From Ruminococcus sp. UBA7014 (GTDB lineage: Bacteria > Bacillota > Clostridia > Oscillospirales > Ruminococcaceae): a stretch of 14,403 bases of DNA. The position numbers were made by a program, and so were the translations under genes. Under the pieces are notes generated by a model, which saw only the letters and a program-made list of their open reading frames with translations, was not told where the DNA came from and searched no databases. Where the stretch lies: positions 1-14,403 of the forward strand of contig DJXC01000082.1 in NCBI GenBank assembly GCA_002449575.1. Reading direction: 5' to 3'. Each line of letters starts with the position of its first letter. The first letter of the stretch is position 1. Positions 1 through 7,522 of the stretch are shown here, piece by piece.

Positions 1-858
1 ACCTTTCTCGAAATGCTGGTCGAAAAATTTCATTTCATCCTGACAGGTATCAAGAACAGTTCTGATGACATATTTAATCATATCTTCGGCAAGGGCGATA
101 ACGTCCGGCAGTTCCATGAAGGCTACCTCTGGTTCAATATGCCAGAATTCAGCAAGGTGTTTCGGTGTATTACTGTTTTCGGCTCTGAAAGAAGGTCCGA
201 ATGTGTAAATTTTACCCATAGCCATAGCAGCCATTTCACCTTCGAGCTGACCGGAAACGCTCAGTCCGGCACGTCTGCCAAAAAAGTCATGTGCATTATA
301 CTCTTCTTCGTTTTTGAAATCCGGCGCATAGCCGAGTGTTGTCACCTGAAACATTTCGCCTGCACCTTCGCAGTCGCTTCCAGTGATAAGAGGGGTATTG
401 ACATAGACATAATTTCTGTCCTGAAAATATCTGTGAATGGCTTCTGCCAGTACAGAACGGACACGCATTACAGCATTAAATGTATTTGTCCGTCCTCTCA
501 GATGAGGCATTGTGCGCAGAAATTCGAGAGTATGCCGTTTTTTCTGGAGGGGATATTCAGCAGGGCATTTGCCCAGAACTGTAATTTCTTTTGCGTTGAT
601 TTCGACACTGCCGTTCTGACCTTCGACAACTGTGCCGATAACTTTCACGGAAGTGCCGACAGGCATAGCATCTTCAAAACTGATTCCGGTTGCTTTGTCG
701 ATAACAATCTGCATATGCGGCAGAGTTGTGCCGTCATTGAGAGCTAAGAACGCCATCGTTTTGGAATTTCTGGAAGTGCGCACCCAGCCGCAGACAGTGA
801 CTTCCTGATTCAGATATCCTTTGTTTGTAAAAACTTCTTTCAAATCAATATGCTGCAT
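1..858 (-). CDS. asnS: Asparaginyl-tRNA synthetase, N-terminal 286 residues (3' end outside the window)
   Basis: This enzyme charges tRNA-Asn with asparagine in the cytoplasm using ATP. I translated the minus strand from the ATG at 858-856; it stays open to base 1. Residues about 1-105 form the OB-fold anticodon-binding domain, with the CGWVRTSRNSK segment near residues 23-33. The class II catalytic domain follows, with a GAGEMFQVTT segment (165-174), SGQLEGEM (202-209) and class II motif 2, FRAENSN (224-230), leading into HLAEFWHIEPE. The HLAEFWHIEPE stretch and the substrate loop favour AsnRS over AspRS, and the AAC specifier in the leader agrees. About 180 C-terminal residues, including motif 3, lie outside. 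An AAAGGA ribosome binding site sits about 8 bases before the start. Expression is governed by the T-box leader upstream. Long plus-strand frames here are shadows. Confidence 0.97.
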   Translation of the reverse strand, partial: MQHIDLKEVFTNKGYLNQEVTVCGWVRTSRNSKTMAFLALNDGTTLPHMQIVIDKATGISFEDAMPVGTSVKVIGTVVEGQNGSVEINAKEITVLGKCPAEYPLQKKRHTLEFLRTMPHLRGRTNTFNAVMRVRSVLAEAIHRYFQDRNYVYVNTPLITGSDCEGAGEMFQVTTLGYAPDFKNEEEYNAHDFFGRRAGLSVSGQLEGEMAAMAMGKIYTFGPSFRAENSNTPKHLAEFWHIEPEVAFMELPDVIALAEDMIKYVIRTVLDTCQDEMKFFDQHFEKG

Positions 859-875
859 AACAAAAAATCCTTTCT

Positions 876-912
876 AAATAAAAATACTCCCGTCCTGCAA
901 TCAGGACGGGAG
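876..912 (-). terminator. T-box-controlled intrinsic terminator upstream of asnS
   Basis: On the minus strand CTCCCGTCCTG (912-902) pairs perfectly over 11 base pairs with CAGGACGGGAG (897-887) around an ATTG loop. A T-rich run (886-876) follows. Its 5' arm overlaps TCCCGT, which can instead pair with ACGGGA just after the T-box sequence. This gives the mutually exclusive antiterminator. Confidence 0.95.
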
Positions 913-1051
913 ATAATTCCCGTGGTACCACCTGAATTACTGTTTCCAAAGAAACAGTCACTCGAATCTGTTCACATACATGAACATTCCGTTTAACGCA
1001 CGGTAACGGCATCACCTACTGACAGAAGCGTTCGGATAGCGGCTCAGGAGT

Positions 1052-1054
1052 GTT
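1052..1054 (-). promoter_or_regulatory. T-box specifier codon AAC (Asn)
   Basis: AAC is read on the minus strand on the 3' side of the stem I internal loop and is followed by a purine, as is usual for specifier loops. It is an asparagine codon and so matches the downstream synthetase. Confidence 0.85.
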
Positions 1055-1152
1055 ATTCCTATCAGTTCTGTGATACAGTTCTCAGCAGCCTGTACTCTCT
1101 GTGCATGAACTCTGATATTACTTCTCTCCGTCAAAGCTTTTAAGACATTACT

Positions 1153-1181
1153 ATTATAGCACATTCTCCGGGAAAAGTCAA
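1153..1181 (-). promoter_or_regulatory. Sigma-A promoter of the asnS T-box transcript
   Basis: The minus strand has a -35 box TTGACT at 1181-1176, a 17-base spacer and a consensus -10 TATAAT at 1158-1153. The -10 is preceded by TGC, so it is also an extended -10. Transcription would start near 1145. The -35 box begins only 8 bases after the DUF4132 stop codon. Confidence 0.9.
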
Positions 1182-1188
1182 GTCCATT

Positions 1189-4100
1189 TTAAGATTTTTC
1201 TGTTTCGCCGAACATACTTGTCAGCTGCGCCACGATTTCGCTGAAATATCTGGGATTGACTTCTTCCAGACGAAGGGTATTTTCTTTACGCAAGCCTTTT
1301 TCCAGTTTCCAGAAGTTGACTTCTTCAATGCTGACATCTTCGGAATCGACAAAGCTGGTAGCAATATACATACCGCTGAATTTCAGTTCCACATAATAGC
1401 CGAAACGCTGCATTTCTTTACCGGATTTTTCCTGTCTTGCAATATCTGTCCGGCAGAATTCATAGAATGCACCGCCGTCCTCTGCTTCGCCCTTATACCA
1501 GTCGCATTTTGTCATTTTGCCAACCAGTGACAGATTATTGATTTCTGTACCGGAAAATCTCTGGAGAGAGGTCTTTCCTTTTTCTTCCGGCAGAATTTTA
1601 TAGACAGGTCTGTTTATCTGCGGGAACGGCTGTGTGATTTCGTAATCAGAAAGCTGTTCATTCCATGTATTTCTGGTTTCGTCATCAAGTTCGAGCGGAT
1701 GCACCAGACCAATCACAGCATTTTCCGGGAGTTCATATTCTTCTTCGTCAGAAGTAGTGAAAGAACCGTCTTCCATGTACCGGAATGTCTGCAAGAGCTG
1801 ATTTTTTTTGTCATATGCACCCCATATCAGACCGATTGCAAAACAATGCATCACAGGCTTTTTGATGAATAATTCCTTCCAGCTTTCAGCAGACCATTTT
1901 CTGTCACATAAGAGTACATATTCCAGACGGGCTTTCTGACTCTGAACAGTAGCTTTCATCTGTTTTTTCATTTCCTTGAATTCTTTGGAAGCCTGTTCCG
2001 ACTTTTCGGGGTCGTCAGTTTTACCGGGTTTCGGGAGATTCTTAAGTTTCTTATCGCCCTCGAAAATTTCCAGTTCCAGAGCCGGGGTCAGATAAACTTG
2101 AAACTGTCTCTGACCGTAATCGAAAATTCTGCAAAGATTTTCATCAAAGCCGAGGTCAGGAACGATTTTGTCAGCGAGTTCTTCACGGGTAATATTCAGT
2201 GCTTCAGCGGCTTGTACAAGTGCATTATTTGCAGTACTGCGAACTTGCTTGTTCTTGAATTTCCGTGCCATGTTGTCAACAGCCATCAGTGCAACCGAAC
2301 TGCCGTTGAATGCCAGAGCCTTGACTGCTTCGGAAGCAATTGCACCTCTGGAATTTTCAGACCATTCTTTAATATAATGCTGTAATGAAATGACTGCATC
2401 CATACCGCCGAGGATTCCGGTAAAGTAGATAACCCATTTCTGCTTGGCTTCTGCGCCTTTGTCAATAAAGCGGCTGAAAACTTCCTGTACAAAGCGTTCC
2501 CGTTCTGTCTGGTTCAGATTTGCAGCGAGTTCATCTGCAATCTGACTTCTGGAGAATTGATAGCTGTCCATAGAAGCGTAGCAATTTGTGAGGGCAATAA
2601 GATATTTTTCCTCGACTTCGTTTCCGTCCTTATCATGTACAGGTGTAAAAGGATTCTGGAACAGCCATGTCACTTTTTTCGCTTTATTGCCTTTGCTGTA
2701 TTCGTCAACGATGCTTGTTATTGTCAATGTTTTCTGCACTTCCGGAACAGAGCCATTCAGAAGAACAGCAAAACGGTTTTTCAGCTTTTCATTTTTCTCG
2801 GCTTCAAAAGCTTTCTGTACAATTTCTCTGTAAGATTCCGGGAAATTCTTTTCCAAGAGAGAAACGCCGATTTCCCGCTGTGCGATTTTCTTGCCCTGAA
2901 TGAGAGCGACAATTTTCTGACTGACTTCATCAGCAGGCGCAGGGAGATATTTCAGCAGCAATTCCCGGACTTTTTTACTGGAGTCCTCACAGGCGGCGAA
3001 TAATTCTTCCAGATATTTATATTTTCCATTTTCACCGAGAATTTCAATTCTGGCGCATCTTGCCTCAATAATCATGGAATCAGTATCCAGAGCAGCAATT
3101 TCATCAGCAAATTCGCTGAATTTTTTCATTGCCTTTTCACGGCTTTCTGCATGATAGCTTCCTTCTGCCATCTTGATGATACCATTCAGGATAAACGAAA
3201 GCGGCACTTCATGTTTTCTGAGAATTTCAATCACTTTTTTTTCATTATCTTTCAGAGGATAAGCCGGCAGCGTATTCAGCGGCAGATAGAACGCATCATA
3301 ATCTTTCATGACTCTGTAGCAGATACATCTTTCTGCGAATTCATCCAGACCAAATGCAGGAACATACTGTACACTTTCACTGCCGTAATATCCGGCATTG
3401 GTGGGTTTGAGATTCGGCAGAACTGTTTTAATAAATTCTTCTGTACTCATAGTACCGAACAGATATTCCGAAACATGTTCTCTTTCGTTCGGGTTATTTT
3501 TACTGATGTCATCAATACAGTTCTGACGGGCTTTATCTTTGAGGGCTGTACCGCCTTGATAGGATTTATCGACTGTTTTCAGAATTCTTTCCATATTCTG
3601 TGCAACAGCAATATTTTCTTCAGCATACATCTGCTGTTTATAGACTTCCGGATATTTTTCTGCTAAGGATTTCAGGCGGCTGTCACGGGTTTTCAGTTCA
3701 GAAGTCCAGGAACTTTTGGTTTCTTTCGGGTCTGCGTTGGCAATCAGTTTAATATATTTGGGATTCGGCACTTGCATTGCACGTTCCAGAACATCCAGAA
3801 TTCTGGTCTTGTCAACCTGAGATTTCAGAATCAATTCTGCAAAAACTGTGGGAACACTGGAAACTTCACTTTTGAACAGAGAGAAGTATTTTTCATCATA
3901 ACTGCTTGCCAGAGCCAGTGCTGTCAAATATGGATTTTTCTGCGGAACAGACTTGCTTCCTGGAATGATTTCTTCATCCATAATTTTCATCATCTGGGGA
4001 ATCAGAGAATCATTTTTGTTTCCGGTAAGTACAGATTTAATATTTGCAAGCAGATTCTGCTGACCGGCTGCCGGGGTCTGATTCATCGCTGAAACCAGAA

Positions 4101-4659
4101 GCCGCAGCTTAGTATAATAATCTGATAAGTAAGAAATCGCTTTCAGGCAGACTTCCGGCTTTTCAGTAGTGGTTTCCATGCGGTTGTTGTTGATAATATA
4201 ATAATTAGAATATCTGTCTGCAACAGTTGCCAGATAAAGAGCTTCTGCATCTTCACCGTACCGTGTGCGGAGTACATCAATAATTCTGTCTTTCCGTTTG
4301 TTATAGTCATAGCCTGCTGTACCGGAGCTGACTTCATACAGACCAAGAACCGTGCATGTGATACCTGCAATGGCATAAATCAGCAAATAGAACCGCTTTT
4401 CGAGTTCATCAGAATTCAGGCGGTTGATTTCTTTCTTGACTGCCTTTTCCATCGCCTGAGAATTTGCGCCGTATTTATTGAAATGTACAGATAAATCCAT
4501 CTGCGGAATTTGTTCCAGAAGTGCATCATTTCTGGGATTTTCAAGATTCAGGTATTCGACAGCGATTTCACAGGTTTCTTTTGCAACCCCGTAATTTTTG
4601 AAAGCCTGCATCAGAGAGGGAAAAGCTTCACCGTTGATAGTCTTGTTTGCGTAAATCAT
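1189..4659 (-). CDS. DUF4132 (MolR/YehI-like) protein, 1156 aa
   Basis: This is a very large protein of the DUF4132 family, whose E. coli relative is YehI/MolR. Its biochemical role is unknown. The C-terminal part carries the family signatures. They are PDLGFD (834-839), DYGQR (848-852), LPKPGKTDD (875-883), GLIWGAYD (943-950), HPLEL (987-991) and QPFPQINRPVY (1010-1020). Residues about 560-820 look like HEAT-type helical repeats, suggesting a scaffold. A charge-free stretch at 91-108 is hydrophobic enough to be a membrane helix or a buried core helix. I see no signal peptide and no WGR domain. The ATG at 4659 follows an AAAGGAG site about 10 bases upstream. It is the last gene of the MoxR/VWA cluster and may also be transcribed from the extended -10 promoter just upstream. 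There is no terminator before the asnS promoter. Confidence 0.9.
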   Translation of the reverse strand: MIYANKTINGEAFPSLMQAFKNYGVAKETCEIAVEYLNLENPRNDALLEQIPQMDLSVHFNKYGANSQAMEKAVKKEINRLNSDELEKRFYLLIYAIAGITCTVLGLYEVSSGTAGYDYNKRKDRIIDVLRTRYGEDAEALYLATVADRYSNYYIINNNRMETTTEKPEVCLKAISYLSDYYTKLRLLVSAMNQTPAAGQQNLLANIKSVLTGNKNDSLIPQMMKIMDEEIIPGSKSVPQKNPYLTALALASSYDEKYFSLFKSEVSSVPTVFAELILKSQVDKTRILDVLERAMQVPNPKYIKLIANADPKETKSSWTSELKTRDSRLKSLAEKYPEVYKQQMYAEENIAVAQNMERILKTVDKSYQGGTALKDKARQNCIDDISKNNPNEREHVSEYLFGTMSTEEFIKTVLPNLKPTNAGYYGSESVQYVPAFGLDEFAERCICYRVMKDYDAFYLPLNTLPAYPLKDNEKKVIEILRKHEVPLSFILNGIIKMAEGSYHAESREKAMKKFSEFADEIAALDTDSMIIEARCARIEILGENGKYKYLEELFAACEDSSKKVRELLLKYLPAPADEVSQKIVALIQGKKIAQREIGVSLLEKNFPESYREIVQKAFEAEKNEKLKNRFAVLLNGSVPEVQKTLTITSIVDEYSKGNKAKKVTWLFQNPFTPVHDKDGNEVEEKYLIALTNCYASMDSYQFSRSQIADELAANLNQTERERFVQEVFSRFIDKGAEAKQKWVIYFTGILGGMDAVISLQHYIKEWSENSRGAIASEAVKALAFNGSSVALMAVDNMARKFKNKQVRSTANNALVQAAEALNITREELADKIVPDLGFDENLCRIFDYGQRQFQVYLTPALELEIFEGDKKLKNLPKPGKTDDPEKSEQASKEFKEMKKQMKATVQSQKARLEYVLLCDRKWSAESWKELFIKKPVMHCFAIGLIWGAYDKKNQLLQTFRYMEDGSFTTSDEEEYELPENAVIGLVHPLELDDETRNTWNEQLSDYEITQPFPQINRPVYKILPEEKGKTSLQRFSGTEINNLSLVGKMTKCDWYKGEAEDGGAFYEFCRTDIARQEKSGKEMQRFGYYVELKFSGMYIATSFVDSEDVSIEEVNFWKLEKGLRKENTLRLEEVNPRYFSEIVAQLTSMFGETEKS

Positions 4660-4706
4660 AATAAAATAGCTCCTTTCGGATTTGGTTTATCAAATTTTCT
4701 GATTCT

Positions 4707-4715
4707 ATTATAGCA
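4707..4715 (-). promoter_or_regulatory. Probable extended -10 promoter for the DUF4132 gene
   Basis: The minus strand reads TGC then TATAAT (4712-4707) about 50 bases before the DUF4132 start. No good -35 lies 16-18 bases upstream; a TTGAAC is present but only 11 bases away. The core TGCTATAATAG is identical to that of the asnS promoter. This lies in the only sizeable gap (4660-4764) in the cluster. That gap otherwise shows only AT-rich sequence with no GC-rich hairpin. Confidence 0.6.
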
Positions 4716-4764
4716 TATCAGATGTTCAAAATATTTACAACTGGATAAATTCTGAAAAATTTTT

Positions 4765-6792
4765 TTAAATTTCCTGAAAACTTTTCGGCTTCATGTATTC
4801 CAGAGCGCACAGAACCTCTAATTTTTCAAGTCCTATCCGGATATAATTCTGAATTGCTGTGTAATCCTGCATGACTTCGGTAATATTATCCTGCATGGAA
4901 TGTCTTGCAGCTTCTGCGGAACGGCTGAATTTCATCAGCAAATCAGATAATCCCTGCATACCGGAATTCTTTGCTTTTTCAGCAAACTTTCCGGAATTTG
5001 TCTGTGATGCCGATTGTAAGCCGCTCTGCATCAGGGCGCATAAATAATCCTGAATATCCTGCAATAACTGTAAAATCTGGTTTGCATATGTCGGCTTGTT
5101 CTGTACATATTTCTGAGGAAGCACATATTCCGGCTGTTTCGGAATGTCAATAAAATCATAGATTTCAATCGGAAACAAAGAAAGCTGACCGTTCTCGAAA
5201 TATGCCGTGCAGAGCCATGTGTAAATTTTATCCGGACTGGAAAGCATTTCTTTGCCGATTTTCTCCATCAGGCTGATAAAATCTTTGGTTTCCGCCTGAT
5301 AGCGGACTTGTATCAGAATGATATTTCCCTGTTTATCTGCAATTTTCATTTTATAACGTTGTGCATGGGTATCGAATTGGCTGCTGACACATGCCATTGG
5401 ATGCACAAAGCATAAATTTTCAGGGTTATGCTGATTCTGTGCGGAATCAACTGCCAGTTTCCGGAAATCAGTATAGATAAGATTCTGCAATTCCGGGCAG
5501 TTGAGATTAGCATTTGTTTTCATGGCAATAACAGTTTCTTTGGAACTGGATAATTTTCCGTCACTGATTTTTGCATTTTTCAGTATCATTTTTGAATGCA
5601 TGAGTGCTTTCATAGGAACTCCGGCATTCCACGGAATTGTAACTTCCCGGCGGCGAGAACTGCCAGTTTCATAGAATACCGGGCGAATATCTGAAAAAGT
5701 CAGAAATCTGGATTCTGCTTTTTCGTCCAGATTCAGGAAATAATAAACTTCTCCTGCATACTCGGAATTATTTACAGTTCTCTGTCCAACCGGTAAAATA
5801 GTCAAATCATGACTGAGAGTATCATAATTCCGGCGGAACTGTCCGAGCATTTCTTCTGAAACAGGCTGACGCTGCAACTGATGCAGATAATCGGCACATT
5901 CACAGAGTTTTTTCATAAAGTAATCTGCATGAAATACGGCACGGCGTTCACGGCAGTCAGAAAGCTTGCTGCCTAAATCACGGAGCATTTTTTCAGCATC
6001 TGCCATTCGGAGCGCATGACTCTGGACAGCAGCAGCTTCAAGGTGTTCCGCCATATTTTCAGGCATACGGACTAATCCCCATTTCAGAACGTCATACAGA
6101 AGCGTGTAACTTCTGACAGCACTTTCTTGAATGGTCAGATTTTCGGATTCAGAAAGCGTTTTTGCCTGTGTCTCAAAATCAGACAGAGCGATTAATTTTT
6201 CTTTTAGCTGCCATGCCAGAATCACAGCGGCTTTATGCGGACACAAATCTTTTTTATGACAGGCACATGTTGCATTCTGGAGCGGATATAATAACCGGAC
6301 AGCCGTCCCGTCCGGAAGTGTTCCGGAAAGAATGCTGCTTTCTTCCAGAGAAATCCGGCTGATTTCCGGGAGCAGGTTTTTCATCTGACTGCCGAATGCT
6401 TTTTTCATCTGCGGAACAGTTACCTGAGACAATTCCTGTTTCAGCATATCCGGAAGCCCTGCCGGAAGGGATTCTTCTTCGGGAAAATCGGGTTCTTCTT
6501 CGGAATTTTCGTCAGTATCTTCCGGCTGAAAATATTCTTTCAGCCATAACATGGAAGCAATCAGATGACGGCAGACACTCCGGGACGGGCATGAACACGA
6601 ACTTTCCCACAGCGGATTTTTAATCACACAAGTTTCGCCGCTGATTTTCACCTCTGCTTCATCTTCCTGATATACAACAGAAATATCTGCTTCTTCTTTA
6701 TCTTTACACGCTCTTTTATAAATTCCCTTGTTGGAGATGCCGATAAAATAATTTTCATCGGCTTCGGAAAGAGCCTGCTGTAACTGAGACAT
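4765..6792 (-). CDS. SWIM zinc-finger protein with two SWIM motifs (YehQ-like), 675 aa
   Basis: SWIM fingers (CxCx(n)CxH) bind zinc and usually contact nucleic acid or protein. Two copies are visible: C66, C68, C74, H76 and C176, C178, C184, H186, both spaced CxCx5CxH and both followed by an alanine/leucine-rich helix. A very acidic linker (about 90-108) lies between them. The rest (about 200-675) has no motif I recognise and looks mainly helical near the C terminus. No signal peptide or membrane segment is seen. A protein of this type, YehQ, accompanies the yehL/M/P ATPase set in E. coli. The ATG at 6792 lies 13 bases after the LRR-D stop, with GAGGGG directly after that stop as ribosome binding site, so it is co-transcribed with its upstream neighbours. 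The exact role is unknown. Confidence 0.88.
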   Translation of the reverse strand: MSQLQQALSEADENYFIGISNKGIYKRACKDKEEADISVVYQEDEAEVKISGETCVIKNPLWESSCSCPSRSVCRHLIASMLWLKEYFQPEDTDENSEEEPDFPEEESLPAGLPDMLKQELSQVTVPQMKKAFGSQMKNLLPEISRISLEESSILSGTLPDGTAVRLLYPLQNATCACHKKDLCPHKAAVILAWQLKEKLIALSDFETQAKTLSESENLTIQESAVRSYTLLYDVLKWGLVRMPENMAEHLEAAAVQSHALRMADAEKMLRDLGSKLSDCRERRAVFHADYFMKKLCECADYLHQLQRQPVSEEMLGQFRRNYDTLSHDLTILPVGQRTVNNSEYAGEVYYFLNLDEKAESRFLTFSDIRPVFYETGSSRRREVTIPWNAGVPMKALMHSKMILKNAKISDGKLSSSKETVIAMKTNANLNCPELQNLIYTDFRKLAVDSAQNQHNPENLCFVHPMACVSSQFDTHAQRYKMKIADKQGNIILIQVRYQAETKDFISLMEKIGKEMLSSPDKIYTWLCTAYFENGQLSLFPIEIYDFIDIPKQPEYVLPQKYVQNKPTYANQILQLLQDIQDYLCALMQSGLQSASQTNSGKFAEKAKNSGMQGLSDLLMKFSRSAEAARHSMQDNITEVMQDYTAIQNYIRIGLEKLEVLCALEYMKPKSFQEI

Positions 6793-6805
6793 AAAAATTC
6801 CCCTC

Positions 6806-7522
6806 TCATAATTTCAGATTTTTCGGCTTGACTTCAAAATGATGATATTTATAATCTATCAATAAAACTTGTGCCTGATGTTTCTGGTTTTCAATTGTAT
6901 ACTGAATGAGTTTATCAATCGTTCTTTTGGTGACAACTTCTCCGGAATCCAGAATTTTTTTCAGAGCCGGAAGGGTTTCTTCTTCCAGCATAAACGGAAA
7001 TAATTTTCTAAAATTTTTCTTCATATACGGAAAAAGACCTTCATCATCAAAACCAAAAGCATACAATTCTACGACAAACAGATATTTATCCCCTATATTT
7101 TTGAAATAATCTTTTTGAATCATAAAATTCAGTTTTTCATCTTCTCGCCCATGAACCCGAAAAGTTTTTCCGTCCGGAAAACGTAGGAATATCTGTGTAA
7201 AATAATCACAAAGGCAACTGCCGATTTCTTTCAGAGTACAGGGAAAAGTCAGGGTTTTCAGTCCTGTACACCTTGAAAACACATAATGTCCGATGCTTTC
7301 CATACTGTCCGGAATTCTCACATTCATCAGGGTTGTACAGCCGGAAAATGCCATACTTCCGATACTTGTCACGCCTTCAGGAATGATAACACCCGTCAGG
7401 CTTTTGCAGCTCAGGAATGCCTGATTTCCGATACCCGTCACACCGTCCGGAATGATAACTTCTCCGCCGTTGCCGTGATATTTGATTAAAATATTATCTT
7501 TGATTTCAAAATCAGAATTCAT
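6806..7522 (-). CDS. LRR-D: BspA-type leucine-rich-repeat protein, 238 aa
   Basis: This is a small LRR_5 (BspA/TpLRR-type) protein, probably a protein-recognition subunit. An N-terminal cap (FEIKDNILIKYHG, 5-17) is followed by about four 23-residue repeats of the IIPDGVxxIGxxAF type at about 22-115. A helical C-terminal module ends in LLIDYKYHHF (220-229) and a final LKL. The C-terminal part aligns by eye with LRR-A over a longer region (about 145-238) than with LRR-B or LRR-C. No signal peptide is present, unlike secreted BspA proteins, so I place it in the cytosol. Its ATG overlaps the VWA stop codon as ATGA, with a strong GGGAGG 8 bases upstream, so it should be translationally coupled to the VWA gene. 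The LRR call is secure; the partner is inference. Confidence 0.9.
   Translation of the reverse strand: MNSDFEIKDNILIKYHGNGGEVIIPDGVTGIGNQAFLSCKSLTGVIIPEGVTSIGSMAFSGCTTLMNVRIPDSMESIGHYVFSRCTGLKTLTFPCTLKEIGSCLCDYFTQIFLRFPDGKTFRVHGREDEKLNFMIQKDYFKNIGDKYLFVVELYAFGFDDEGLFPYMKKNFRKLFPFMLEEETLPALKKILDSGEVVTKRTIDKLIQYTIENQKHQAQVLLIDYKYHHFEVKPKNLKL
7519..7522 (-). promoter_or_regulatory. ATGA start/stop overlap, VWA gene to LRR-D
   Basis: The VWA gene ends with TGA at 7521-7519 and LRR-D begins with ATG at 7522-7520. Such 4-base overlaps usually mean coupled translation and matched protein amounts. Confidence 0.9.

Larger units (their letters stand above)
874..1145 (-). promoter_or_regulatory. T-box riboswitch (tRNA-Asn-responsive leader of asnS)
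   Basis: This leader senses uncharged tRNA-Asn and allows transcription of asnS when charging is low. On the minus strand, stem I has a base helix of GGAG (1129-1126) with CTCC (1050-1047), then TATCAG (1117-1112) with CTGATA (1065-1060). These enclose an internal loop with AGAAGTAA on one side and GGAATAACA on the other. The specifier AAC lies in that loop at 1054-1052. A stem III hairpin with 8 base pairs and a TTTG loop lies at 958-939. The T-box core, AGGTGGTACCACGGG, spans about 933-919 with the UGGU bulge that pairs with the tRNA acceptor end. ACGGGA and TCCCGT can pair as antiterminator, competing with the terminator at 912-887. I assigned this by pattern, not by covariance search. The 5' end is estimated from the promoter. 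Confidence 0.95.

Noticed and set aside
13..747. A 244-codon plus-strand open frame at the left end
   Set aside because: It is antisense to asnS. The minus-strand translation gives a clear AsnRS with class II motifs, while the plus-strand product is cysteine- and phenylalanine-rich without any recognisable motif and has no ribosome binding site.
3151..3666. A 171-codon plus-strand open frame inside the DUF4132 gene
   Set aside because: Its product is rich in Phe, Ile and Cys, as expected from reading a conserved coding sequence on the opposite strand. There is no ribosome binding site and no recognisable domain.
4754..4773. AT-only inverted repeat at the end of the SWIM gene as a terminator
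   Set aside because: The arms contain almost only A and T, so the hairpin would be too weak for intrinsic termination, and there is no separate U-tract.
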